DNA of 64,000 nucleotides from Hortaea werneckii (taxonomy: Eukaryota > Ascomycota > Dothideomycetes > Mycosphaerellales > Teratosphaeriaceae): positions 57,461 through 121,460 of the forward strand of contig JBAOKB010000087.1 of NCBI GenBank assembly GCA_037044905.1, given 5' to 3'. Shown here in pieces: positions 46,467 through 58,216 of the stretch (the stretch's first letter is position 1; every line of letters begins with the position of its first letter). Below the pieces are notes generated by a model. The model searched no databases and was not told where the DNA came from. It worked only from the letters and a program-made list of their open reading frames with translations. Both the position numbers and the translations under genes were made by a program.

Positions 46467-46832
46467 ATCTACCAAGGGTATCTTGGCGCTCCTCAACCTT
46501 GAGCACTAGCAGCTGAGGGCTGCTGAAACCTATATGTACCTACCGTGACTTCGCTGACCATCATTCCCTTCCAAGTGCCGGAATCCCGTAATCTTGGTCG
46601 CTGCGACAGGTGGTGAGCTCATCGTCCAGGATCATACACCGTGTCGGCACTTCATTGTACTATCCCCGACTAATGACCGAGCCGTGACGTACCGGGATCG
46701 GAGATATTGCGGATAGCAGATGAAAGAGATCGATCATCTCGAACAGGAGCGCAATGATGTGCGAGGGAAGTATGAGTGTGGCAAATGTAATGTATGCTGC
46801 GCGTAACATAGCTACTTACCAAGTTACGTATT
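46467..46832. other. intergenic spacer, NADH dehydrogenase upstream
   Basis: 366 bp between two minus-strand genes, carrying the NADH dehydrogenase promoter and the Mpp10 3' flank. Nothing more is recognised. Confidence 0.4.
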
Positions 46833-48935
46833 TTACAATTTGTACTGCCCAGCACCTTGCTGACCACCTCCCTTCCTCGCCTCCTTGCCCTCGACATCAG
46901 TGACCTTTCCTTTGTTTCCAATAACCTTGACATTGCTCTTCTTGAGATCTCCAACAATATTCTGCCGACTTGTGGCCTTTGTATCAGGTTTTTTGGCAGG
47001 CTCATTGCCCGTAGCCTTACGAATCCTCTCCTTCTCCCTTCTCCTCCTACGTGTCTTCTCTTCCCTGCTGAGTTCTTCTCTAGCAGCCGGAAGGCCACTC
47101 TTACCAGCGACTTCCTCGTTGACTCCTTTGACGCCCTCCCCAGCCTTGTAGATTTCTTGCGGCGCAAGCTGGGAGGCACCAGCGACTTCGCCACCTGCGC
47201 TGGGGCGCGCATCTTCCATGCTGACGACTGGCGCGTCGACGCGGATATCCATGCTCGGAGCTGGCTGCTTCGGACGGAAATTCCAGCTGCTCAAGCTGTC
47301 AAGGTCGGTGCGTACCTTGTTCCACAGAGCTTCGATCTCCTGCTCCTCTTTCTTGGTCTTCTCGTCCTTTGCATCAACAAAGTTGGGGTCGGTTTGACGT
47401 AGATGGTCTTCTTCGTATTCCTCCGCGAGACCTTTCTTCGACTTGTTGTCGTCCAACTCGAGATCCATGCGTCCTCGTTTCGGGCCCGTGGCGAGGTCGT
47501 CCGGACGTCTGCGAATGATATCCTGGAAGTCGTGTGATAGAATCCGTCGCTTGATTAGGTCCTCAATGCTCTCGCTAACCTCAGCTGTAATGACCGGCAC
47601 AGGCTTGCCTGCGCGCTCGAATTCGAGATCTTCTTCTAGCAGCGCGTTGGTGGGTCGATCAGCAGCCCGGGCTTCACCTTGCAGTTGCCAGTCTCGCTTC
47701 GCTACATTAGCAGCTTCGAGCTTGCGAATCTCTTCCTGGATGGCAGCTTTTCGGCGCTCGTGAGTCGATCGCCGCGACCTCGGGTCGGCTGGGTCAAGTT
47801 GCTCGGCATCTTCATCTTCCTCTTCACCCGCTGAATCCTCGTCTTCGAACAGATCGCGGTGCACAGCTTCCCTCGTGCGCTCCATGTCGTCTTCTTGATC
47901 TTCCGTGGCACCATTCTCAGTAGCTGCAGGGAAGTTGTGAGGGTTAGGCCTCCCCTTCTTGTTTTTACGCTTCTTCGATGCTGGTGGCGCAAAGAAGTCG
48001 GCGTACATGACATCGTTGGTATTGCCCATGCCGCCCATTACATCTAGTTCGCCGCCACCAATTTCCTCATCTTCATCTTCGCTGGCAGCATCAGGGTCGC
48101 CAAAAGTTGGACCATCTTCCTCATCCTCATCCTCGCCCTCCGACCCCTCTTCTTCGTTCTCTTCTGCGCCTGCTGGCATCGGCTGCGCAAGCGGATCAGC
48201 ATCCCAATCGACATCCTCCTCGTCGCTAGCCTCGTCATCGTTGTCGCCTCGCATGTCTTGCTGCTCAAGGAATTCAGATTGCTTGTTGAAGTTGTCGATC
48301 GAAAAGAAGCCGTCATTGAGACCAAACTTGTCATTGACAAACTCTTCGGCTGGTTCCTCATCGTCGTCTTCGTCAGACTTGTCTTCATCGTCCAATTCCA
48401 TGCCGTCTTCGTCATCGAAGTCATCTTCGCCGCCTTCTTCTGCTTGATCAAGAGCACCCTCTAGGTCACTGTCATCCTCGTCCTCCACACCATCTTCGTC
48501 TGGACCCTCGATCTCGTAATTTACACCTTCTTCGCCTAAGTCGTCTTCCGACTCAAGCTCGCCATCCTCGCTATCGGCAGCGCTCTCATCGGTGGCTTGG
48601 GCGTGTTGTGCCGCCTCAAGGCCCTGCTCTGCCTCTACTCGAGCCGCCTCGATGATCCGTCTGGCCTGCTCCCAGACTTGGTCCGGCCCAAACCCTTCAA
48701 TATGAATTTGCTTCAAGCGCAGGACGTCTCCCTCTTCGCCACGCTCACTGCGCTTGCGCTTCTTCCGCGCATCATGTAGTCTCTGCTGCTGGACGGAGCT
48801 GACATCCGCAGCAAGTGGATCAAGCGCATTCTTCAAAAAGGCGAGCGTGTCGGTGTACAGCGGGAGCGACGGCTGCAGGAAATTATGCGGTGCGTCCGTA
48901 AGGCTGGTAGCTAGTGTCCCAGACGTGGCAGCCAT
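46833..48935 (-). CDS. mpp10: U3 snoRNP protein Mpp10
   Basis: Nucleolar scaffold of the small-subunit processome, forming a trimer with Imp3 and Imp4 and needed for U3-guided cleavage of pre-18S rRNA. Single exon, 700 aa. The ORF opens earlier, but MAATSGTLATSL at 48935 matches the family start and leaves a 5' leader. Conserved parts are LHDARKKRKRSERGEEGDVL, GFGPDQVWEQARRIIEA, long acidic blocks (about 155-270 and 290-340), and the core KFGLNDGFFSIDNFNKQSEF. The C-terminal domain includes LEFERAGKPVPVITAEVSES, IEDLIKRRILSHDFQDIIRR and DRPTNALLEEDLEF. The final 60 residues are basic. Identification is firm. Confidence 0.96.
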   Translation of the reverse strand: MAATSGTLATSLTDAPHNFLQPSLPLYTDTLAFLKNALDPLAADVSSVQQQRLHDARKKRKRSERGEEGDVLRLKQIHIEGFGPDQVWEQARRIIEAARVEAEQGLEAAQHAQATDESAADSEDGELESEDDLGEEGVNYEIEGPDEDGVEDEDDSDLEGALDQAEEGGEDDFDDEDGMELDDEDKSDEDDDEEPAEEFVNDKFGLNDGFFSIDNFNKQSEFLEQQDMRGDNDDEASDEEDVDWDADPLAQPMPAGAEENEEEGSEGEDEDEEDGPTFGDPDAASEDEDEEIGGGELDVMGGMGNTNDVMYADFFAPPASKKRKNKKGRPNPHNFPAATENGATEDQEDDMERTREAVHRDLFEDEDSAGEEEDEDAEQLDPADPRSRRSTHERRKAAIQEEIRKLEAANVAKRDWQLQGEARAADRPTNALLEEDLEFERAGKPVPVITAEVSESIEDLIKRRILSHDFQDIIRRRPDDLATGPKRGRMDLELDDNKSKKGLAEEYEEDHLRQTDPNFVDAKDEKTKKEEQEIEALWNKVRTDLDSLSSWNFRPKQPAPSMDIRVDAPVVSMEDARPSAGGEVAGASQLAPQEIYKAGEGVKGVNEEVAGKSGLPAAREELSREEKTRRRRREKERIRKATGNEPAKKPDTKATSRQNIVGDLKKSNVKVIGNKGKVTDVEGKEARKGGGQQGAGQYKL

Positions 48936-49273
48936 TTTTGATGCTGCATGCGATTCTGTCGGAGCTAAAAGAAGTCGCAGTTTACTTTGTCGAAGAATTT
49001 CAGAGGGCCCGCGGAGATAGACGTTCGGCACCGAAATTGGCCGGGAACCGAAGAGCACGCGTTTCAGTTAGGACTACAACTGTTGGAATATGAGAGGCAT
49101 TGTCGCGTCAATCTATGGTGCGAGTCTGTCTCAATAAGTGACAGACAATCAATGCGTGCGCCAACGCGAAGATCTTGCTGGACTCTCTTTGGAACCACGA
49201 TGGCTAGCTGAAGTATTTCAACATCTGCTTGCCTTCGTTAGCGTGCATTTCAACGCACCGGATCTACAACGAC
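48936..49273. promoter_or_regulatory. divergent promoter region, Mpp10/SLC35F-like
   Basis: 338 bp separate the divergent start codons. No ribosome-biogenesis motif (PAC or RRPE) was recognised by eye. Confidence 0.45.
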
Positions 49274-50586
49274 ATGAATGGAAAACCAGGCGAGGAGCAA
49301 TCCCGACCTTTCTTAGATGATGGCCGACCAAGCGAGGATGACTTCGAGCTCACCGACTTCGATGGCGAACGATCAGAAGACCTGGCCCCTCCTACCCACT
49401 ACGAAAATCACCCACCCCCTGCGCAGGGCAAAGCTCATCCGCTACTCGTAGCAGGCGCGCTCTTACTTACTGTCTTGGGTTTCACTGTCAACACTGAAGC
49501 TACAGCGTATTTCGAGAATGTGCTGGGCTGGAAGAAGCCCTTCGCGACTCTCTACCTGTTGCACAGTTCCTTGGCTTTGCCTTGGCTCTGCCACATCTCC
49601 TATCTACGCTGGAAGAACAGACACATTGACTACCGTGTCTGGGTCCGAGACTACAACAACCAGCTCCGGGACTCCATTTCCACCATTGACGCCTTTACCA
49701 CCGATGGACCGAAGCTGATCTGGAAAGCCCCTGGCAGGGTCGGCGGGCCAATGGACTTCTTAGCCACAGCCATGGCCATCGTGACGACCGTCTTGACTGT
49801 TAGTGGCGTCAGTTGGTTCGTATCGCTTAGCCTGACCACGCCGGGGGACTTGACGGCAATCTACAACTGTTCCACATTCTTCGCCGCTGTCTTCAGCATC
49901 CCGCTGCTCAAAGAACGCCTTGGATGGTTTACGATATCGGCCGTCGTCTTGTCCATTGCCGGAACCTTCATCATCGCGTATGGTGATACGACAGCCGAAC
50001 ATCCGATCAAGAGCGACGACGACGCAGCGTCAAAGGTTGGCACGTCACGTCTGCTTGGCAATATTGTGGCATGCGCCGGCGCAGTGGCTTTTGGACTCTA
50101 CGAAGTGCTGTTCAAGAAGTGGGCTTGCTCGTCAAGACCGATGAGCCCCCAGGCCACGTTACCTTTGACTCTGGCGGCGTCGGCGCTGACGGGCATTTAT
50201 ACATTTGCCGTCTTGTGGGTAGGGCTGGTGCTCCTACATATTTTCGGCATTGAGACCTTTGTGATGCCATCACCTCAGGTAATACTATGGATCGCTATCT
50301 CTGTGCTAGGAGGATGTGGTACGTCTTCTCTGATGACCCTTGGTGCTTCAAACCCAACCGCTAACAGGTCGCAGTGTCGATCACCCTCATTGTCGTCTTG
50401 GTCATATGGACAGGACCTATATTTGGCTCTTTTGCAAACGTGCTGAGCGTCTTCTTCGTAGCCATAGCCGATTGGATTTTCTTTGGGCTGAACCCTTCGC
50501 CAGCCACGTATGGTGGCGGTGTTTTGATAGTAGTTGGGTTTGGGCTGTTGGCTTGGGACACCTTCAAGGGTGATGGGAAACACTGA
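49274..50586 (+). CDS. SLC35F-like multi-spanning transporter
   Basis: Membrane protein of the drug/metabolite superfamily, resembling the yeast vacuolar YML018C/Thi74 group and animal SLC35F. Two exons around a 56-bp intron (50319-50374) give 418 aa. The frame opens earlier only with TTG, so ATG 49274 is the start. Residues 1-60 are acidic and Pro-rich. About ten helices follow: LLVAGALLLTVLGFTVNTEA, MDFLATAMAIVTTVLTVSGV, then LTAIYNCSTFFAAVFSIPLLKERLGWF (the conserved helix-loop of these proteins), VVLSIAGTFIIAYGD, IVACAGAVAFGLYEVLFKKW, and after the intron TGPIFGSFANVLSVFFVAIAD. The substrate is not known. Confidence 0.88.
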
Positions 50587-51090
50587 GACCATCAGATGCT
50601 CGCCCAACAGACGGACGAAAGCTTTCTCTGAGGTCTCTAAAGCGACGACCGATGTACTGTTGTTCCGGCATTGAAAGCTGTACCATTCATAACTCTCGTC
50701 TTGCGGTAATGATGGCTACAGCAGCGAAATGCCATGAGCACACGTGCTCTGTGTACACAATAGCATACTGAAATTGTACATGATATATATTCATACACTG
50801 CTAATCACTCCAAAGTGTGTACCTCGTGTGGCCAACAACGACCCAGAGGCGAGCCAACCTAGATTGATAAGGGCGCTATTTGGCCCTCTGACGGGGGCGG
50901 AAGTGGCTAACTGATAGGATACAGAGATCCCAACTCAACCAGTCAATAGATGCGCCTTGTTCAGCAAAGAGGCTGCTTCATCCTCTTGTGCAACCCTAAT
51001 TTCTTTCATGACGGGAGGTAGCTACTCCCCGACGGCTCTCCTCCAGTCACTCCTCTTTCCAGCAATCTCCCATGATTCTGAAAGTTGCCC
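50587..51090. other. convergent 3' spacer
   Basis: 504 bp between convergent genes, AT-richer than its surroundings, presumably with both polyadenylation regions. No gene. Confidence 0.4.
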
Positions 51091-52011
51091 TCACACTGCA
51101 GCCTCAAGCTTCTCAGAAGTGCTGCCCATGGTACTGACGCCAATTGACAAGTCGATCTCGGGCCATGGCTTCTTAATCGCATCCTGAATCTTCAGCACAC
51201 CCTTCTTCGGCCCAGGTACCGCGCCATGTACAACCACAATGCCATTCTCCCTATCCACCTTCATAATCTTGAGGCTCTGGATCGTCTGTCCCTCAGCACC
51301 CATGTTACCCGGCATAGACTTTCCAGGGTGCACACGAGACCCGGAGCCCTGTCCACCACCTGAAGAACCCATTGCACGATGCGTCTTAGAGTTACCATGT
51401 GATGCCGGCTGACCGCCCCAGCCATGTCGCTTCATACCACCCGCAAACCCCATACCGCGCGTGGTACCGCGCACATCCACAAACTGGCCCTCTTGAAATA
51501 GGTCTGCTGAGATGATGCTGCCGATCTCTGGGAGAGCTGCTTCGTTCTTCACGCGGAACTCCGCGACGTCGCGCTTCAGCGGAACACCGTTGGCCGCGAA
51601 ATGGCCTCGCTCAGGCCTGGTGACATTCCTTGCCTCTTTCGTGCCACTTCCTACTTGCACCGCCCAGTACCCGTGGATCTCTCTGCGTTTGTGGCCAACC
51701 ACTTGACACCTGTCGAGTTGCAATACTGTGCATGCAGTCCGCTGGGAAGTCGCCGGGTCGAATATTGCGGTCATACCCTTCTTTGTCGCGAGGGCGCCGG
51801 TGCGCAGGGGCATCATCGGCTCTTTTCGTAGGAAGGCCCCGGTCTTGGAGCTGCCGAGTATGGGTAGGCCATTTCCAGATTGGAACCGGTCTAATGGTGT
51901 CTTCTGTCGGGGTTGGATCGTTCTGATGGTGCGGACGAAGCTGCGTGGTACACTGGGGCAGAGGAATCTTGGGGGTAGGCTGAACAGCCTCATCGATGGT
52001 TTGGGCGGCAT
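51091..52011 (-). CDS. mitochondrial ribosomal protein uL3m
   Basis: Large-subunit protein L3 of the mitochondrial ribosome (MRPL9 in yeast, MRPL3 in animals), which sits near the peptidyl-transferase centre. Single exon, 306 aa. An N-terminal presequence of about 35 residues is rich in Arg/Pro/Ser with no acidic residues. The L3 domain then shows TGALATKKGMTAIFD, QVVGHKRREIHGYWAVQVG, LFQEGQFVDVRGTTRGMGFA, the L3 signature GMKRHGWGGQPASHGNSKTH and SRVHPGKSMPGNMG. The C-terminal strand ENGIVVVHGAVPGPKKGVL is the normal ending, plus a short tail. Length fits fungal mitochondrial L3. Confidence 0.97.
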   Translation of the reverse strand: MPPKPSMRLFSLPPRFLCPSVPRSFVRTIRTIQPRQKTPLDRFQSGNGLPILGSSKTGAFLRKEPMMPLRTGALATKKGMTAIFDPATSQRTACTVLQLDRCQVVGHKRREIHGYWAVQVGSGTKEARNVTRPERGHFAANGVPLKRDVAEFRVKNEAALPEIGSIISADLFQEGQFVDVRGTTRGMGFAGGMKRHGWGGQPASHGNSKTHRAMGSSGGGQGSGSRVHPGKSMPGNMGAEGQTIQSLKIMKVDRENGIVVVHGAVPGPKKGVLKIQDAIKKPWPEIDLSIGVSTMGSTSEKLEAAV

Positions 52012-55000
52012 ACTGGATGAATGGTGCCCCTGTGACCATACACCTTCGTCTTCTGGCTACTCGAGTGAGGCCGAGGGCGACGGGATTAGTCCTGCGGAAC
52101 AGTGATGGTCAATCCCGTTGGCCCGCCAAAACTTTTGTCAGGCTTGGCGCAGCCGTACCACCAACCACGCAAGCCATGCCACTCCTCACCTTTAGACTTG
52201 CGATACATCGCATTGCGACTTACCATTGCACTGGAAGGTGACACCGTCATATAGGTGAGACTACTGCTGCTGCAGAGCTCTCTGGGAACGAGTTGCTTTG
52301 CGGGCTTAGAAAGCGAGGCTCAGCCGGCATCATCTGGTTTGGTACGGCCTCCATGTCAAACCAACCAGGCCCATGTGCCCTAAAAATGCTTCGCTTGCTT
52401 CACTACCCACGCCGTAGTAACCAAAAATAATGAAGAACACAATCTCGTTTATGCACCATCAGGATATACTCGACTCAACGCATCCATACCCTTTCACCAA
52501 AGAGCTTCTCGTGGGGCCCGAAAGGGTAGGAGATTGTCTTTACCCTCGTTCGTCTGGGCCTGTGGGGACGAAAAGAGAATGCGCCAGCTTCGCTCGGTCA
52601 TGTGAAGCCGTCTGCTTTGAGTCGAGAACTCTCCGACACGGCGGTAGTCCAGCAGCACTACTGCAACATCAGATGCAACAAGGTGCTGGGCCTTTCCAAC
52701 GAGTTGTTGTCCGACCCGCCCATGCGGAACCTCATAGCATGTTGGCGACATGTCGAATTACTGCAAACCCTCGCTTCAAGCGGCGAACCCGTGTCGAAGT
52801 CAGCCTCGTAAGGCGTTCTCGCTTATCATCCAATGTAGCTTGCCAGGTGCTGAAGCATAACATCGCAAACGACCAAAAGCGAGACCTTGGCGACCAATTG
52901 TGGAGGGTGCTTAGCGTCGCGCATAGGGCATGAAACTGTTGGGCGCTTCTCAGCGTCAACTGCTAGGCGAACTCGGCTCGCTTTTTGTTGACATTCTCCA
53001 CAGAACAGGTAATCGTAGCCTTGGTGGTTCTCCCGGACCCTTGCACTAGCAACGCAGCCGACGTGGTTGGTTTGGACGATCGATCTCAATGGCCAACTCC
53101 GTTTCCAAAGCTCCTGCGAGGTTTTCCGTACTTGGCTTCTTCATGGGTATCATTCTCTTTCCGCCTCTTCGACGTTGACGACTCCAGTGTTATTAGGGTC
53201 TCTCTACACGCGTCACATTTGCTACTCGCGCGTCCACCACTTAGCGCCATCGGCAAAACTCAAGCGTGCCGACGGTTAATTAGGCTAACACCGCCAAATG
53301 CCCCCCTAGGGTTTCTCGATCCATTCGCTTGACACAGTCTCCGCACGTTGATGGTGTTCCAAGTTGCTCAAGAGAACGATACTTCATCAGGAAGCGCAAT
53401 TGGCCATCAAAACCTTCGGGGAAAGGTCATCCGACAGCCCCCTTGAAGACTAATGGACGAGTCTCTCTAGCTGCTTAAGCTTTGAATACCAACGAATGAA
53501 TTGTATGAGCCATGTATTTCGCTCTTAGCCTCTTGACAATCTGCAACCTCGCAGGGACGTCGCTGCAACGTCTGGCGAACCAGGAAATCGCGTCGTTAAA
53601 ATCTGAGAAAGCATACGATTCGCTCAAGAATTGGGTCATTCAGGATCACTCATGTCACAACAAGTTATGTGAACCTAGCGAGCATGCAAGCCAAGCTTAG
53701 ATCTCGTACCTTGCTTGCATCCATCCTTCTCGTCCAGGGTTTGAGGGGTAGCGCACTTGACGCGCGGTCAAGCGGCACGGATTTGGCGGCCTGACAAGAT
53801 TGACGAGACTACAGAAGACTTGCGTGCCTAGAACGCAATAATGTTTTTGAGGCCTCGAAGAGCCTACGCGTTTGCAAGTGAGAAACCACATCGTGGATAT
53901 CTTTAGGGCGATTCTGTATGGTAAGGCTCAATGGTGAATGATCAACAAACACTGAATTGATTGAGCCCAACATAGCGGAAGCATCGATACAGTCTCAAAC
54001 TTCTGGTACCGACGCGTCGACACTCGAGGTTGCACAACAGCGACGTCCCGGAGTGCCGGATATGTGATAGATGCGCTCAAGAACGCGCACTGCAAAGATC
54101 ACGCCTTCTCAAGCCAGTTCGCAAGCAGAGATAACTTGCTTGGCTGCCTGAACTCACCTCCAAGCTTCCCTTGACTGCAGAAAATGTTGTTCTTCAGCAA
54201 TGGTGGAAGACAAGAAGTTCTTTGAAATGGGCCGCGGAGATGCGGCTGTTTGCGGACCGTTTCGGCCGCTGGTGAGCCTTCGATCGCGCCGTGCCGCCCT
54301 TGATGTGACGAAACCGGTTCGAGGCAGTGAACGACCGGAACCGTTGAGCTGGATGACTTGTCGTTTGTACTACAGCCCGAGGGAGTGGCTCGCAGTGGTC
54401 AAAGTCGCGGCTGCTGTGCACATGAGCCCCGGGGCGAACTCCGTGACCCGTAGATGTGCATGCACCTCGCTGAGAAGGTCGACTTATCCGCGTCGTCGAC
54501 GGGATATCACGAGCCACTAGGGCGGGTCGCAGACCTCCCAAGCCAAACCTTGTCAAATAATTCCCTGTTTTCCTTACGGTCTAAACTTCTCTGCTGCATG
54601 CTTCGAAGCAACTCTGTAAACGAGGGTGTGGGCGAGTCCCAGCGCGCTCCGCAGGTCGCTGAAGTCGTTGGCGGCAGCGCTGCTAGAACCGTCGCCAACT
54701 TGTGACGAGTGTGGAGTCGCTAGAGCAGCGTACGTGGATTCGTTTCGGCACGGGCGGGCGATTCGGGAACTGCATGGACAGCCAGGATGGTGCCTGCAAG
54801 CGAGGTGCCATGTTCGCTCTACCTGTCCCAAGGCGCGACCGGCGGTTATGCGCCCCGACACACGGGCCAGGTGGCAGCGCTCACAGCAAGTGACCGAGTC
54901 AACCGGGTGTGGGCGATGAGACGTGCCTGGCATTCTGAGGGCAGCAGGGCCAGGCTCACGATTGGCCTCGGGCAGTTCCAGAGCGGCAAGGCGGCGCAGA

Positions 55001-55807
55001 CTAGAGATGAGGTTGCATGCAGCGAGATGCATCGTCACCGTCGCGGCACCTTAGCGCTCAAGGGTCTCGTCGGACCAATGAGGCGGGCTCCCTAACCTTC
55101 CCCGGTCAGCTTCCCTGCCGGAAGGCCCGCCGGCAACTCATTTAGACGCTACCCGTAAGCGCGGGAATGGGCGAACGCCTGCTGTTCATGTAGCAGCCTA
55201 TAGTCGTGCCCGCGACCGACCGGCCTCTTTCTCCCCATCCATCCTCTTTGCCCGCCTCGACCCAGTCTGCTCGTCGTCCAGTGCTTCTCCAATGCTTCGT
55301 GCGTCGCTTGTTGCACGGCCAGCGTGAGCGGATCCAGCATTATATCGTTGCCGGCCCACCGCTCTCGCTGCGAGCCACCACCCATTCCTGCTGCTGGACT
55401 CGGCTAATTGCAGCACCTCATCCGCTCAGCATCCGCGTCGCAGTTCAACAGGCGGCCTCGATGCTTTTCTAGCTCCGCTCCTCGACAGCAGACTCGTTGC
55501 CGTCTGCGTCGCTAGGTGCTGCGCTGGCTGCTATTTGCCACAATCACTCCGCCTCCCCTCCGTCATTCCTCCCGCGCGTACCTAGCCGACTCAGGCGTCA
55601 ATCGCGGCAAGCGTCGTCGGATGCGAACCGCATCACAGACAGACCGTGGCATGACATTCCTCGTACTGCCTCAAGCAAGGAACTTCTTGTCGGCCACACA
55701 ACGGCTCCGAAACGCTGGTATTCCTTGCCGCTTCTCATGAGCACCACAGGCATCCCGACTTTTTCGGCCCGAGTCACTGCGGTTTGGACTGTACTGCCGT
55801 CGACTCG
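52012..55807. other. 3.8-kb gene desert
   Basis: Divergent region between uL3m and the Zn2Cys6/acetyltransferase gene. It has many short ORFs on both strands but none with a domain, signal peptide, sensible exon-intron structure or codon bias like the neighbours. The last about 600 bp before the regulator gene is C/T-rich and could be a long 5' leader. No transposon ends, tRNA or repeat could be identified by eye. Confidence 0.5.
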
Positions 55808-58216
55808 ATGAGCCTGACTGCAACTCAACCGCCACAGAGGCTAGTCGATCACGGTCTGCCGATGAGCCGGAGCGATTATCGCCCTTCAGGCTTTACCGCC
55901 GTCAATGGCGAAAGGTATAACGGCACCGCCTTTCGTCCCGAGGAAAGCGACGCGGTTCAAGCAAGACCGTCAGAGCCTCCGAGAGATGAGTATCCCGAGC
56001 GGCCTGCTTCGCCAGCGCCTTATCGTCAACAGCGCTGGCGAGCAGAAAACCCTGTCTCTCGCACGCCGCAGCAAGACGGCGACGATGCTAGGAAACGCAA
56101 GCGATCAGTCTCAAAAGACGGTGATCCAAAAGTATCGCCTTCTTATGGAGCCCGCGCTGCTGGAACGCCGCTCTCGCCAAAGCGGCGTGCGACAAATGCA
56201 GATTCAGCAATTGCCGCCGGTTCACCTACTGCCAGTAATCGTGTCATCAACGAGTATACGTTGCCCCGCATTTCCTCAGATCCGACTCGCAGAAGAACAG
56301 ACGGGTTGCCTTTAGTGGGCCACCCCTCACGGTAAGCAAGAAGCTCTCCTGTAAATGTCTTGCCTGGCGCTAATTGTCTGCAGTGAACAATCACCCACCA
56401 TTAGAAAAGATCACGGTGAGATACCGCCCGATCCTCCCCCAGAGGTCGTGGCTGGTTTGGCAGAGTCGTTGCAACGGGAGCTAAGGCGCGACGAAGAAGT
56501 CAAGGCCCAGAAACAGGCTCAGGCCCGCGCAGAACTTCAAGAGCGACCGCAGTTGCATGCTTCGATGCCGACGCCGTCAAAAGACCAAAATCCCTCTCAC
56601 ATGCAGTCTCGCCCGCCAACCCAGCAACATGACCGGGTCAGCACGCCGGCTCTGATGCATTCACATGTCCAAAGTCCGCCGCCGCCGCCGCCCTCAGACG
56701 GTTGCTCGTATCAACATACACAAGAGTACAGCCCGGATCAAGTCGACGATCCCAAGAAGCGAAAACGAAATTTCAGCAATCGGACCAAGACTGGATGTCA
56801 CACTTGTCGGTCTCGAAAGAAGAAGTGTGACGAGCGAAAGCCTACATGCGCTAATTGCGAACGTGGGCAGTTCAATTGCGAGGGCTATGGGCCCAAGCCT
56901 CCTGGTGGATTCAAACAGCCGACCACGACGAACAAAGCACCCGTGACACTGCAGTCTAAGCCTCTATACGAAGGGCCACAGGGTCCTACTGGCTATTATC
57001 CGCCGAGCCATGCTGAAGAGCACGGACGACCATACTCACACTGGGGCCGGATACCACCACATGAACATGATCAGCAGCAAAACTCTCCTCCCGTCGATCC
57101 GAGGCAAGTCCACCATCCGCCTAGTGTATGGTCGAAACACCCCAGCTGGGCACCAGCAGAGCCAGTCATTTACCCTCCGAGACTGCCGCCCGCCGACTTC
57201 TCGACTGTGCCACCCTTACATCCCTATACGCACGGGGCTCCGCCACCTTTGCCGCCGCCTCCGCCGCCGCCTCCACACATGGACACCTGGTCTGCTGATC
57301 ATCCCACCCATGCTTCTCGACCACCTCCTAGTGCTGGAGGTGTTCCAAGCGCACAAAACAGCCACACAACGTCAAGCTCGCAGCGGACTGCTGTCATGGC
57401 TCTTACATACAATCCTCATGCCCAAGTCGCAGAGAAAGAGAAGATGCTTCTTGGCCAGCCGTTCTTGCATTTTATCGATCCGGAGTTGATGGGAGACCGA
57501 CAGCAGTGCAAAGGAGCCCTGGAGCGGTACAACGATGGAGCGAGGAGTACTTCGCACCTCAGCCACGAGGAGCGCGGTCGCCTCTTCCGCGCCATTGTGG
57601 ACCCCACGGCTAGGCCAGAACACAGTCACCGCCAGGAGCCTTACAATGGTCCACAAGGCTATGCAGGACGTAATACGGTCGTCGAATCGCCTTTCACTTG
57701 CGAATATGGATACAACATCGACCTTGGAGACGACGTTGTCATTCAATCCGGATGTCACATGCAGGATGCTTGCGCAATCAGAGTCGGTGCTCGAACCATC
57801 GTCGGGCCCAACGTCAAATTCTACGGCATCACAGCCAGTGTCGACGCATCGGCACGCAAAGGCAGTCAAGGCTGCGTACAAGGTGGCGCGATTAAAATTG
57901 GAGAAGACTGCTTCATTGGCGGCGACGTAGTCATCTTGCCATATCGGAAAATCGGGAAATGCGCTGTGGTGGGTGCCGGCTCAGTAGTGACGAAAGTGAG
58001 TTGATACTAAACAACATTTCCTCTGTGCTTTGTGCTAATCATGCCTTCTTTGAACAGGACGTCAAAGACTACACAGTCGTAGCCGGCAACCCCGCCAAAG
58101 TCATCCGGCGCATCGAACCGGGCCCTAATGTCGACCGACACCACCCGGACATCCAGGAGCAAAACGAGAAAATGTTACAGGAAATGTGGGATAATGCGAA
58201 ACGAACGAGGGAATGA
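55808..58216 (+). CDS. Zn2Cys6 regulator fused to acetyltransferase-like beta-helix
   Basis: Predicted nuclear protein of 764 aa, three exons (introns 56332-56383 and 57996-58057). ATG 55808 is the first; the frame upstream opens with TTG only. Residues 1-300 are disordered, with basic patches (ARKRKRSVSK). Six cysteines in a C-X2-C-X6-C-X6-C-X2-C-X6-C pattern (C313, C316, C323, C330, C333, C340) form a binuclear zinc cluster, preceded by KKRKRNFSNRTK. A Pro/His-rich linker includes poly-Pro near residues 475-485. From about 520, KEKMLLGQPFLHFIDPEL is a Mac (maltose acetyltransferase N-terminal) domain. From about 600 to 735 hexapeptide repeats form a left-handed beta-helix (NIDLGDDVVIQSGCHM, IKIGEDCFIGGDVVILP, VVGAGSVVTKDVKDYTVVAGNPAKVI). 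The catalytic His of LacA/Maa enzymes appears replaced by Ser660. Confidence 0.93.

Noticed and set aside
52430..52933. 167-codon plus-strand frame in the second desert
   Set aside because: No motif or coding bias, and overlapping frames on the other strand are just as open.
52012..55807. Transposon remnant or RIP-mutated repeat
   Set aside because: The interval is not AT-enriched as RIP would make it, and no terminal repeats, target duplications or transposase-like frames were visible.
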